The position numbers were made by a program, and so were the translations under genes. From contig CAYUVK010000017.1 in assembly GCA_964448105.1 (NCBI GenBank), positions 1-60,297 on the forward strand: a DNA stretch of 60,297 nucleotides. Direction: 5' to 3'. Source of the DNA: CAVQBP01 sp964448105 (GTDB taxonomy: Bacteria; Bacteroidota; Ignavibacteria; Ignavibacteriales; Ignavibacteriaceae). The notes under the pieces were generated by a model that was given only the letters and a program-made list of their open reading frames with translations, ran no database searches and was not told the origin of the DNA. Positions within the stretch are counted from its first letter, which is position 1, and each line of letters begins with the position of its first letter. Positions 43,460-52,554 of the stretch are shown here, piece after piece.

Positions 43460-43768
43460 TTAAAGCTTGATCTCTATATCAACTCCCGCCGGGATATCTA
43501 ATTTACTTAATGAATCGACGGTTTTATTATTTGAATTATGTATATCAATTATTCTTTTATGAGCCCTTGTTTCAAACTGCTCTCTAGATTTTTTATCAAC
43601 GTGCGGAGACCTTAATACAGTATAAACCGTTCTCCTTGTAGGTAAAGGAATTGGACCAGATACTACTGCACCTGTACTTCTAACAGTTTTAATAATTTTT
43701 TCCGTTGATTTATCAATCAATATATGATCATATGATTTCAACTTTATTCTAATCTTTTGACCTGACAC
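43460..43768 (-). CDS. rpsJ: small subunit ribosomal protein S10 (NusE)
   Basis: 102 residues. KIRIKLKSYDHILIDKSTEK and SGPIPLPTRRTVYTVLRSPH are typical. S10 also binds NusB/NusG in antitermination. The start is GTG with AAGGAG at 8-base spacing. It heads the S10 operon and lies only 28 bases after the tuf terminator, so it probably depends on read-through or a promoter I could not see. Confidence 0.96.
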   Translation of the reverse strand: MSGQKIRIKLKSYDHILIDKSTEKIIKTVRSTGAVVSGPIPLPTRRTVYTVLRSPHVDKKSREQFETRAHKRIIDIHNSNNKTVDSLSKLDIPAGVDIEIKL

Positions 43769-43796
43769 CTAAGTACTCCTTAAAAAATTTAGAAAG

Positions 43797-43821
43797 AAAA
43801 AGGGAGTGAAAACTCCCTTTT
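43797..43821 (-). terminator. intrinsic terminator after tuf
   Basis: AAAAGGGAG and CTCCCTTTT form a 9-bp stem with a 6-base loop; on the minus strand a TTTTTC run follows. It lies 17 bases after the tuf stop and before rpsJ. The T run is short, so partial read-through into the S10 operon is likely. Confidence 0.75.
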
Positions 43822-43838
43822 CGGCTAATTTTCTTTTA

Positions 43839-45047
43839 CTATTCGATAATTTTTGTAACTACACCCGCACCGACAGTTCTACCACCTTCACGGATAGCAA
43901 AACGCAGGCCTTCTTCCATTGCAATTTCAGAAATTAAATCAACTGAAAGCATTACTCTATCACCCGGCATAACCATTTCAGTACCTTCCGGTAGATGAGC
44001 AACACCGGTAACATCTGTTGTTCTGAAATAAAATTGGGGTCTATATCCATTAAAGAAAGGTGTATGGCGTCCACCTTCATCTTTTGAAAGGATATAAACA
44101 TTACCTTCAAATTTTTTATGAGGTGTAATGGAACCTGTTTTTGCAAGGACCATTCCTCTTTCGATTTCTTTTTTATCAATACCTCTTAAAAGAATACCTG
44201 CATTATCTCCTGCCATAGCTGAATCAAGTTCTTTCCTAAACATTTCTATACCGGTAACAACTGTTTTCTTGTGAACACCTAGTCCAATTAATTCAACTTC
44301 TTCAGATAATTTAACCTGTCCTCTTTCAACTCTTCCTGTAGCTACGGTACCACGACCGGTAATAGAAAATACATCTTCAACCGGCATTAAGAAAGGTTTG
44401 TTAGTATCTCTTTCCGGTAAAGGTATATATTCATCGACAGCTTTCATTAACTCCCAGATGCAATTTAATCTAGGATCATCTGCAGGGATATTAGGATCTG
44501 CTGCAGCTTCTAATGCCTGTAAGGCAGAACCCTGAATAATCGGTATTTCATCCCCAGGAAATTCATATTCGTTTAATAAATCTCTTAATTCAACTTCCAC
44601 TAGCTCAAGTAATTCAGGATCATCAACCATATCAACTTTATTCATAAACACAACAATTCTCGGAACGCCGACCTGACGAGCAAGGAGAATATGTTCTCTT
44701 GTTTGAGGCATAGGTCCGTCAGTGGCAGCAACTACAAGAATAGCTCCATCCATTTGTGCAGCACCGGTAATCATGTTTTTAACATAATCGGCATGACCAG
44801 GACAATCAACATGAGCATAGTGTCTTTTCTCAGTAGAATATTCTACGTGAGCAGTTGCGATAGTAATGCCTCTTTCTCTTTCTTCAGGGGCATTATCAAT
44901 ACTATCAAAAGTTCTGATTTCCGATAAGCCTTTTTTAGCAAGAGCCATAGTGATGGCAGCAGTTAATGTAGTTTTACCATGGTCTACGTGACCGATCGTG
45001 CCTACGTTAACGTGAGGCTTACTCCTATCAAATTTTTCTTTTGCCAT
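43839..45047 (-). CDS. tuf: translation elongation factor Tu
   Basis: 402 residues, slightly longer than the usual ~395 because of a few extra residues near 190 (NIPADDPRLNCIWELM). GTPase motifs GHVDHGKT (19-26), DCPGHADY and NKVDM are intact; the C-terminal domains have GEVELIGLGVHKKT-like and VGAGVVTKIIE segments. It carries aminoacyl-tRNA to the ribosome. It is the only tuf in the window and follows fusA by 33 bases. Confidence 0.97.
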   Translation of the reverse strand: MAKEKFDRSKPHVNVGTIGHVDHGKTTLTAAITMALAKKGLSEIRTFDSIDNAPEERERGITIATAHVEYSTEKRHYAHVDCPGHADYVKNMITGAAQMDGAILVVAATDGPMPQTREHILLARQVGVPRIVVFMNKVDMVDDPELLELVEVELRDLLNEYEFPGDEIPIIQGSALQALEAAADPNIPADDPRLNCIWELMKAVDEYIPLPERDTNKPFLMPVEDVFSITGRGTVATGRVERGQVKLSEEVELIGLGVHKKTVVTGIEMFRKELDSAMAGDNAGILLRGIDKKEIERGMVLAKTGSITPHKKFEGNVYILSKDEGGRHTPFFNGYRPQFYFRTTDVTGVAHLPEGTEMVMPGDRVMLSVDLISEIAMEEGLRFAIREGGRTVGAGVVTKIIE

Positions 45048-45080
45048 CTATATCTCCTTTTTTATAATTCTATTTAATTT

Positions 45081-47180
45081 TTATGCGTTTGTTAATGATT
45101 TTTTACCTAATGTTTTTTCTGCAATTTCATCTGCTATCGATTTTGGAACTTCGGAATAATGTGAAAACTGCATTGTATAAATTGCACGACCTTGTGTCAT
45201 TGATCGCAATATAGTTGCATAACCAAACATTTCCGATAAAGGAACAGTTGCAGTTATAACCTGTGCATCTTTCCTTGCAGAGAAACCTTCAATTTTCCCT
45301 CTCCGGGAATTTAAATCACCCATAACGTCACCCAAATATTCTTCAGGGGTTACAACCTCAACGTCCATTATTGGTTCTAATAAAACAGGTTTTGCTTTTT
45401 TTGCTCCTTCTTTAAAGGCAAGCGAACCAGCAACTTTAAAAGAAATTTCATCGGAATCTACATCATGATATGAACCGTCATAAATTTTTGCTTTAACATC
45501 AACAACAGGGAAGCCAGCAATAACACCATTCCTCATTGCTTCCTGAATACCAGCAGAAACAGCAGGGATATATTCTCTTGGTACAGTGCCACCGACAATA
45601 GCATTAGTAAATTCATATCCTTTACCAGGTTCATTTGGACTAAGTTCAATCCAAACATGTCCATATTTACCACGGCCACCTGATTGCTTAATAAATTTAC
45701 CTTCTGCATTAACAGTCTGTGCTATCGATTCTCTATAAGCTACCTGAGGCTTTCCAACATTAGCTTCAACCTTAAATTCTCTTTTCATCCTATCGACTAA
45801 AATCTCAAGATGCAATTCGCCCATACCGCTAATTAAAGTCTGCCCGGTTTCTTCATCAACCTTAATTTGGAATGTAGGATCTTCATCAGCTAACTTAACC
45901 AACGATTCAGATAATTTATCCTGATCAGCTTTTGTCTTTGGTTCAATTGCAATTTGAATAACTGGTTCAGGGAATACAATTTTCTCAAGCAAAACAGGTT
46001 CGTCTTCAGAACACAAAGTATCACCTGTTTTAGTATGCTTTAATCCTACAGCAGCTGCAATATCACCGGCTCTGACATAATCAATTTCTTCTCTATGATT
46101 AGCATGCATTTGAAGCAATCTGCTGATTCTCTCTTTCTTTTCACTAACTGCATTATAGATATATGAACCGGCTTTTAATGAGCCTGAATAAACTCTAAAG
46201 AATGTTAATTTACCCACATAAGGATCATTCATGATTTTAAATGCTAAAGCGGTAAATTTTTCGTTCTCATCTATCTTTCTTTTTATGCTATCATTAATTC
46301 CAACATGATGGGCTTCAATTTCTTTGAAGTCAACCGGAGATGGTAAAAAATCAATAACAGAATCCAATAATTTTTGTACACCTTTATTTTTAAACGCTGA
46401 ACCGCATAAAACAGGAATAATTTTCAATTCAATTGTTGCTCTTCGCAGTACTTTCTTAATTTCATCCTCACTTATTTCTTTTCCTTCAAGATATTTTTCA
46501 AGTAAAGTATCATCAACATCGGAAACAGCTTCAAGCATTTCGGTTCTATATTTATTTGCAATCTCCAAAAGATCATGAGGGATTTCAATTTCATCGAATG
46601 TAGCACCGAAAGTTTCTTCGTGATACATTCTAGCTTTAAAAGAAATAAGATCGATTACACCAGAAAACATATCTCCTTCACCAATAGGAAGATTTATTGG
46701 TACAGCATTAGCACCCAACCTATCTTTCATCATTTGCAAAGCATTATAAAAATCTGCACCTGTTCTATCCATTTTATTTACAAATGCAATTCTAGGTACC
46801 TTATATTTATCGGCCTGTCTCCAAACTGTTTCAGATTGTGGCTCAACACCACCAACAGCACAAAACAAAGCAACTGCCCCGTCTAAGACCCTTAATGATC
46901 TTTCTACTTCAACGGTAAAGTCTACGTGTCCGGGAGTATCAATAATATTAATTTGATGATCACTCCAAAAACAAGTAGTAGCTGCACTAGTAATGGTTAT
47001 TCCTCTTTCTTTTTCCTGTTCCATCCAATCCATTGTTGCGGCACCGTCATGAACTTCACCTAAACGGTGTAATTTACCTGTGTAAAAAAGTATTCTTTCC
47101 GTAGTAGTTGTTTTGCCGGCATCAATATGAGCCATAATACCAATATTTCGTACTTTTTCTATTGCTAATCTAACTGCCAT
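45081..47180 (-). CDS. fusA: translation elongation factor G
   Basis: 699 residues, full length. The GTPase domain has AHIDAGKTTTTERILFYTG and DTPGHVDFTVEVERSLRVLD, followed by domains II-V with SGMGELHLEILVDRMKREF. It drives translocation. It is the str operon gene between rpsG and tuf. Confidence 0.97.
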   Translation of the reverse strand: MAVRLAIEKVRNIGIMAHIDAGKTTTTERILFYTGKLHRLGEVHDGAATMDWMEQEKERGITITSAATTCFWSDHQINIIDTPGHVDFTVEVERSLRVLDGAVALFCAVGGVEPQSETVWRQADKYKVPRIAFVNKMDRTGADFYNALQMMKDRLGANAVPINLPIGEGDMFSGVIDLISFKARMYHEETFGATFDEIEIPHDLLEIANKYRTEMLEAVSDVDDTLLEKYLEGKEISEDEIKKVLRRATIELKIIPVLCGSAFKNKGVQKLLDSVIDFLPSPVDFKEIEAHHVGINDSIKRKIDENEKFTALAFKIMNDPYVGKLTFFRVYSGSLKAGSYIYNAVSEKKERISRLLQMHANHREEIDYVRAGDIAAAVGLKHTKTGDTLCSEDEPVLLEKIVFPEPVIQIAIEPKTKADQDKLSESLVKLADEDPTFQIKVDEETGQTLISGMGELHLEILVDRMKREFKVEANVGKPQVAYRESIAQTVNAEGKFIKQSGGRGKYGHVWIELSPNEPGKGYEFTNAIVGGTVPREYIPAVSAGIQEAMRNGVIAGFPVVDVKAKIYDGSYHDVDSDEISFKVAGSLAFKEGAKKAKPVLLEPIMDVEVVTPEEYLGDVMGDLNSRRGKIEGFSARKDAQVITATVPLSEMFGYATILRSMTQGRAIYTMQFSHYSEVPKSIADEIAEKTLGKKSLTNA

Positions 47181-47227
47181 ATTACTTCAATTCACTTTCT
47201 ATTTCTTCTAATCAACTAAAATATATA

Positions 47228-47695
47228 TTACCACCTAAAATGAGCGAATGCTTTATTCGCTTCAGCCATTTTATGAGTATCCTCTTTTTTCTTAACGGCA
47301 GAGCCCTCTCCGTTGGAAGCAGAAATTAATTCCGAAGCTAGTTTTAACGACATAGATTTTTCGTTTCTTTCCCTTGCATATCTTTTAATCCATCTCATAG
47401 CCAGAGCAGTTCTTCTTTCAGGTCTAACTTCCGTAGGGACCTGGTATGTAGCGCCGCCAACTCTTCTGCTTCTTACTTCAATTATCGGCTGCACATTGTT
47501 TAAAGCTTTTTTAAAAGTTTCCAAACCCTGTTTTTGTGTTCTGCTTTCAATATGATCAAAAGCTTCATAGACCACGTGCCGTGCTTTAGATTTCTTTCCA
47601 TCATACATAATACAATTTATGAATTTGGAAACTAATACATCATTAAATTTAGGATCCGGCTTTAAGTATTTTTTTTCTGCTCTTTTCTTTCTCAT
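47228..47695 (-). CDS. rpsG: small subunit ribosomal protein S7
   Basis: 155 residues. KFINCIMYDGKKSKARHVVY, VRSRRVGGATYQVPTEVRPE and the C-terminal HKMAEANKAFAHFRW match S7, the 30S head nucleator. It starts 3 bases after rpsL. Confidence 0.97.
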   Translation of the reverse strand: MRKKRAEKKYLKPDPKFNDVLVSKFINCIMYDGKKSKARHVVYEAFDHIESRTQKQGLETFKKALNNVQPIIEVRSRRVGGATYQVPTEVRPERRTALAMRWIKRYARERNEKSMSLKLASELISASNGEGSAVKKKEDTHKMAEANKAFAHFRW

Positions 47696-47698
47696 ATG

Positions 47699-48076
47699 TT
47701 ATTTAGCTTTCGGTTTTTTGGCCCCGTATTTAGATCTACCTTGCTTTCTTTCTTCGACACCGCTTGTATCTAGAGTACCTCTTACAATATGATATCTCAC
47801 TCCGGGTAAATCTTTTATCCTTCCGCCTCTAATTAAAACTATAGAGTGTTCTTGTAAATTGTGCCCTTCTCCGGGAATGTATGCAGTAACTTCAATACTA
47901 TTAGTTAACCTCACTCTCGCAACTTTTCTTAATGCAGAGTTCGGTTTTTTAGGAGTAGTAGTATAGACTCTTGTACAGACACCTCTTTTTTGAGGGCAGG
48001 CATCAAGAGCTGGTGCTTTTTTCTTTGCCAAGACCTGCATTCTACCTTTTCTAATCAACTGATTTATTGTGGGCAC
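47699..48076 (-). CDS. rpsL: small subunit ribosomal protein S12
   Basis: 125 residues. PTINQLIRKGR, CPQKRGVCTRVYTTTPKKPN, SALRKVARVRL and YIPGEGHNLQEHSIVL are typical; the TTPKKPNSA and GVRYH regions are where streptomycin-resistance changes occur in other species, and here they look wild type. The start is GTG with AAGGAG six bases upstream. Its promoter is the near-consensus site at 48123-48151. Confidence 0.97.
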   Translation of the reverse strand: MPTINQLIRKGRMQVLAKKKAPALDACPQKRGVCTRVYTTTPKKPNSALRKVARVRLTNSIEVTAYIPGEGHNLQEHSIVLIRGGRIKDLPGVRYHIVRGTLDTSGVEERKQGRSKYGAKKPKAK

Positions 48077-48122
48077 AAAAATCTCCTTAAATCAAATAAA
48101 TTCCAAAAAATTTCAGACTTTA

Positions 48123-48151
48123 AATATAGGATTAAGTTAAAAATTTGTCAA
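48123..48151 (-). promoter_or_regulatory. sigma-70-type promoter of the str operon
   Basis: On the minus strand TTGACA (48146-48151), a 17-base spacer and TATATT (48123-48128) give near-consensus -35 and -10 boxes. It lies 47 bases before the rpsL GTG and after the rpoC terminator, so transcription should start near 48116. Confidence 0.75.
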
Positions 48152-48202
48152 GAAACCTGATTATTATTTTAATCCCTTATTTTCTTGAAAATTCTTTAAG
48201 AC

Positions 48203-48236
48203 AAAAAATCCGGTCTTCTTAAAGAAAACCGGATTT
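48203..48236 (-). terminator. intrinsic terminator after rpoC
   Basis: AAATCCGGTTTTCTT and AAGAAGACCGGATTT (one G-T wobble) form a 15-bp stem followed by TTTTTTG on the minus strand, 17 bases after the rpoC stop. It separates rpoBC from the str operon. Confidence 0.9.
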
Positions 48237-48252
48237 ATAATTACTAATTAAT

Positions 48253-51200
48253 CTATTGAGCTTGAACTTCTTCTTTGTTTGTTTCTTCTACAGGCACTTC
48301 TTCTTCAGTCTTCAAAATAATATTTCTATATTTCTTTAATCCCGTACCGGCAGGAATTAAATGCCCCATAACAACATTTTCTTTCAAACCAAACAGATAA
48401 TCAATTTTTGCTTCAGTTGCAGCATTAGCCAAAACTTTTGTTGTTTCCTGGAATGAAGCTGCAGAAATAAAGCTTTCAGTTGACAGTGCTGCTTGTGTTA
48501 TACCAAGAAGCACGTGCTCAAAAGTAGCCGGATAAGCATCACGTGTAACAATTGGTTTTTTGCTTTTCTTGCTTAAATCTGAATTTATTTCCCTAATCTT
48601 ACCTTTTTGAATAAGCTGACTATCTTTATACCTTGAATCTCCTTTATCTTCAACATAAACCATGGAAGAAATTTTTTCATTTTCTTCTATAAATTCATTT
48701 CTTCCAACTATATCTTCTTCAAGAAATCTTGTATCACCTGGAGAAACAATTTTAATTTTCTGAAGCATTTGCCGAACGATTACTTCAATGTGCTTATCAT
48801 TTATTTTGACACCCTGTAATCTATAAACATCTTGAATTTCATTTACAAGATATTCCTGAACCGCACTTGTTCCTTTAATTTTAAGAATGTCATGCGGATT
48901 AATTGGACCATCGGTTATTTTTTCTCCGGCAGGGATTTCATCATTTTCCTGCACAAGGATATGCTTTCCTAAAGGCACATTATATTTTTTCTCATCTGAG
49001 CCATCAGGAGCTGATACAAGTATTTCTCTTGAGCCTTTTTTTCGTGCACCGAATTTTACAGTACCTTCTATTTCAGAAACAATAGCAGGTTCCTGTGGGC
49101 TTCGAGCTTCAAATAATTCCGTTACTCTCGGCAAACCACCTGTAATATCTCTACTCTTTGTAGTTTGCTTGGATATTTTTGCAAGGATGGTTCCAGGAGC
49201 AATCGTTTCACCTTCTTCTACAGAAAGATATGCTCTAGTTGGAATATTGAATGACTTTTTAACACCATCTTCAGCTTCAATAGCAATACTTGGCGTTAAG
49301 CTTTTATCTTTTGATTCAATAACCACTTTTTGAACGTGACCGGTTTGTTCATCAGTTACTTGTTGAAGAGTACCGCCATCAATTAAATCGACAAATTTTA
49401 CCCGTCCTGCTATATCAGAAAGAATTACTGCATTGTAAGGATCGTGATTATATAAAGGTTGACGTTTTTTAACTTTTTGACCATCGCTAACTACCAATTC
49501 GGAACCATAAGGCACATCATATTTTTTCATTTGACGATTATTATCATCATATATTCCCAAGGAACCTCTTCTTCCTGTAACAACTTTAACTGTTCCAAGG
49601 AAATCTGATTTTTCAACATATCTTATTCTTTCAAACCTAATTGTACCTTCCAAAGAAGCTTCTACTTGAGATTGACTTGCAATTCTGGATGAAGTACCAC
49701 CAAGGTGGAAAGTTCTCAAAGTCAGCTGTGTTCCGGGTTCACCAATAGATTGAGCTGCAATAATACCAACAGATTCACCTATTTCGACAATTTTTCCATT
49801 TGTTAGATTTCTGCCGTAACATTTTGCACAAACACCTCTTTTAGATTCGCAGGTTAAAACTGTTCTGATGTAAACGGAATCGATACTTGAATCTTCAATC
49901 TTATCTGCTATTTCTTCTGTTATCATTTCACCGGCAGAAATAATCAACTCATCTGTTCTTGGATCGTAAACGTCTTCTTGTGCAACACGACCTGTGATTC
50001 TTTCTCCCAATGGTTCTCTTTCTTGCTCAACATCTTTCAGTGCGGTAATTTCGATACCCAAAATAGTTCCGCAATCCAATTCCGAAATAATAACGTCTTG
50101 AGCTACATCTACTAATCTTCTAGTTAAATATCCTGCATCTGCAGTTTTTAGTGCTGTATCGGCAAGACCTTTTCTTGCGCCGTGGGTAGAAATGAAATAC
50201 TCAAGTACTGAAAGACCTTCTTTAAAATTAGCAACTATAGGGTTTTCAATAATTTCACCTGCTTGACCGGACAAAGTCTTCTGAGGTTTCATCATTAATC
50301 CTCTCATACCGGCGAGCTGTCTGACTTGTTCCTGAGAACCCCTAGCACCTGAATCAACCATCATGTGGAGAGAATTAAATCCCTGGTTATGTCCCTTAAT
50401 TTTATCCATTAATGCACGTGCAACATCGTTAGTTGTATGTGTCCACACGTCAATAATTTTATTATATCTTTCAGCATCTGTAATTACACCTTGCTCGTGT
50501 TCATTAAGAATGCCTTCAACTTTTTTGTTGGCTTTGGTAATTAAATTTTCTTTTTCTTCCGGTATGATCATATCTCCATAGCTTACAGATAAACCACCAG
50601 CGGTAGAATATCTAAAACCAAGATCTTTTAAATCATCCAAAAATTTAGCCGTAACCTTATTACCAAGCTTCATGAACATCAATCCGATAAAACCGCCGAA
50701 TGTTTTCTTAATAAGCAGCTGGTTAAAGAATCCCATCTCTTTAGGAACAATTTTATTAAAGATAACTCGACCAACTGTAGTCTCGATCATTTCACCGTCT
50801 ATTCTAACTTTTATTTTAGCATGCAAACCAACGACTTTAGAGTTGTATGCAATTATGGTTTCCTCAGCTGAACCGAATTGCATACCTTCACCCTTCTCAC
50901 CTTCTCTTAATTTGGTAAGATAATAGCATCCCAAAACTATATCCTGGGTTGGAACTACAATTGGACTTCCATTTTGAGGTGAAAGGATATTGTGACTGCT
51001 TAACATTAATAATGAAGCTTCAAGCTGTGCTTCATAAGAAAGCGGCACATGAACAGCCATCTGGTCACCGTCAAAGTCGGCATTAAAAGCAGTACAAACC
51101 ATCGGGTGAAGCTGAATTGCACGTCCATCTATTAAAATCGGCTGAAATGCTTGGATGCCAAGTCTGTGTAGAGTTGGAGCACGGTTTAATAATATAGGAT

Positions 51201-52488
51201 GTCCTTCTATAATTTTAGCAAGGATATCCCAAATTATCGGATCTTTTCTATCAACAACTTTTCTTGCACTTTTAACTGTTTTATTATGTCCTCTATCGAT
51301 TAACTTTCTTATAATGAACGGTTTAAAGAGTTCGACTGCCATATCTTTAGGCAGACCACACTGATGAAGTTTAAGTTCCGGACCAACTACAATAACGGAA
51401 CGACCCGAGTAATCAACTCTTTTACCAAGCAAGTTTTGACGGAATCGACCTTGTTTACCTTTAAGCATGTCACTTAAAGATTTGAGGGGTCTATTATTAT
51501 CACTCCTTACTGCGCTGCCCCGGCGTGAATTATCAAATAATGCATCTACAGCTTCCTGCAGCATCCTTTTTTCATTTCGAAGAATAACTTCAGGAGCTTT
51601 TATATCGATTAATCTTTTAAGACGGTTATTTCTAATAATAACCCTTCTATAAAGATCGTTCAAATCACTAGTTGCAAATCTTCCGCCTTCAAGCGGGACT
51701 AATGGTCTTAACTCCGGTGGAATAACAGGAATGTAATTTAAAACCATCCATTCCGGTTTGTTCGGAACTTTAATTTCACTTTCTTTAAAAGCTTCAAGCA
51801 CTCTTAATCTTTTAAGAAGGTCAGCTTTTTTCTGCTGCGACGTTTCTTCTTTTAATTGCGCTCTTAAATTCTTGGAGAGATTTTCAATATCCGTATGCTT
51901 TAAAATTTCTTTTACAGCTTCCCCACCAATTTTAGCAACAAATTTTTGAGGATCATCTTCATCTAATTTATCATTCCCTTCGGGAATCGAATTTATTACT
52001 TCAAAATATTGATCTTCGGAAATTAAATCTAATCTATGTAAACCTGTCGGGCCAGGATTAAGTACAACATAGGATTCATAATAGATAACTTTTTCAAGCT
52101 CTTTTAAACTGAGACCAATAATGTTTCCAATTTTTGAAGGTTGAGCTCTGAAAAACCAGATATGTACAACCGGAACTGCTAAGCCAATATGTCCCATTCT
52201 TTCCCGGCGAACACTTTTTTGAGTTACTTCAACACCACATCTATCGCAAATAATTCCTTTATATCTTATTCTTTTATATTTACCGCAAAAGCATTCCCAA
52301 TCTCTTGTTGGACCAAATATTTTCTCACAGAAAAGTCCATCTTTTTCCGGCCGGAAAGACCTGTAATTAATTGTTTCCGGTTTTGTAACTTCTCCATAAG
52401 ATCTGGATAATATATCATCGGGACTAGCAAGACTAATAGTAATACTATTAATATCACGCATTGCATTTTCTTGAACTCTGTATGGCAT
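48253..52488 (-). CDS. rpoC: RNA polymerase beta' subunit
   Basis: 1411 residues. Zinc site 1 CFCGKYKRIRYKGIICDRCG, the catalytic NADFDGDQMAVHVPLS (near residue 470) that holds Mg2+, the bridge helix region, and zinc site 2 CESKRGVCAKCYG are all present. The C-terminus carries an acidic tail (EEEVPVEETNKEEVQAQ). TTTAGGAG lies before the ATG. It follows rpoB by 66 bases. Confidence 0.97.
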   Translation of the reverse strand: MPYRVQENAMRDINSITISLASPDDILSRSYGEVTKPETINYRSFRPEKDGLFCEKIFGPTRDWECFCGKYKRIRYKGIICDRCGVEVTQKSVRRERMGHIGLAVPVVHIWFFRAQPSKIGNIIGLSLKELEKVIYYESYVVLNPGPTGLHRLDLISEDQYFEVINSIPEGNDKLDEDDPQKFVAKIGGEAVKEILKHTDIENLSKNLRAQLKEETSQQKKADLLKRLRVLEAFKESEIKVPNKPEWMVLNYIPVIPPELRPLVPLEGGRFATSDLNDLYRRVIIRNNRLKRLIDIKAPEVILRNEKRMLQEAVDALFDNSRRGSAVRSDNNRPLKSLSDMLKGKQGRFRQNLLGKRVDYSGRSVIVVGPELKLHQCGLPKDMAVELFKPFIIRKLIDRGHNKTVKSARKVVDRKDPIIWDILAKIIEGHPILLNRAPTLHRLGIQAFQPILIDGRAIQLHPMVCTAFNADFDGDQMAVHVPLSYEAQLEASLLMLSSHNILSPQNGSPIVVPTQDIVLGCYYLTKLREGEKGEGMQFGSAEETIIAYNSKVVGLHAKIKVRIDGEMIETTVGRVIFNKIVPKEMGFFNQLLIKKTFGGFIGLMFMKLGNKVTAKFLDDLKDLGFRYSTAGGLSVSYGDMIIPEEKENLITKANKKVEGILNEHEQGVITDAERYNKIIDVWTHTTNDVARALMDKIKGHNQGFNSLHMMVDSGARGSQEQVRQLAGMRGLMMKPQKTLSGQAGEIIENPIVANFKEGLSVLEYFISTHGARKGLADTALKTADAGYLTRRLVDVAQDVIISELDCGTILGIEITALKDVEQEREPLGERITGRVAQEDVYDPRTDELIISAGEMITEEIADKIEDSSIDSVYIRTVLTCESKRGVCAKCYGRNLTNGKIVEIGESVGIIAAQSIGEPGTQLTLRTFHLGGTSSRIASQSQVEASLEGTIRFERIRYVEKSDFLGTVKVVTGRRGSLGIYDDNNRQMKKYDVPYGSELVVSDGQKVKKRQPLYNHDPYNAVILSDIAGRVKFVDLIDGGTLQQVTDEQTGHVQKVVIESKDKSLTPSIAIEAEDGVKKSFNIPTRAYLSVEEGETIAPGTILAKISKQTTKSRDITGGLPRVTELFEARSPQEPAIVSEIEGTVKFGARKKGSREILVSAPDGSDEKKYNVPLGKHILVQENDEIPAGEKITDGPINPHDILKIKGTSAVQEYLVNEIQDVYRLQGVKINDKHIEVIVRQMLQKIKIVSPGDTRFLEEDIVGRNEFIEENEKISSMVYVEDKGDSRYKDSQLIQKGKIREINSDLSKKSKKPIVTRDAYPATFEHVLLGITQAALSTESFISAASFQETTKVLANAATEAKIDYLFGLKENVVMGHLIPAGTGLKKYRNIILKTEEEVPVEETNKEEVQAQ

Positions 52489-52554
52489 AATTTTTATCTC
52501 CTAAATTCTAAGTGAAATAATACTGCTCATTAAAGGCAGACATGTTCAAACCTG

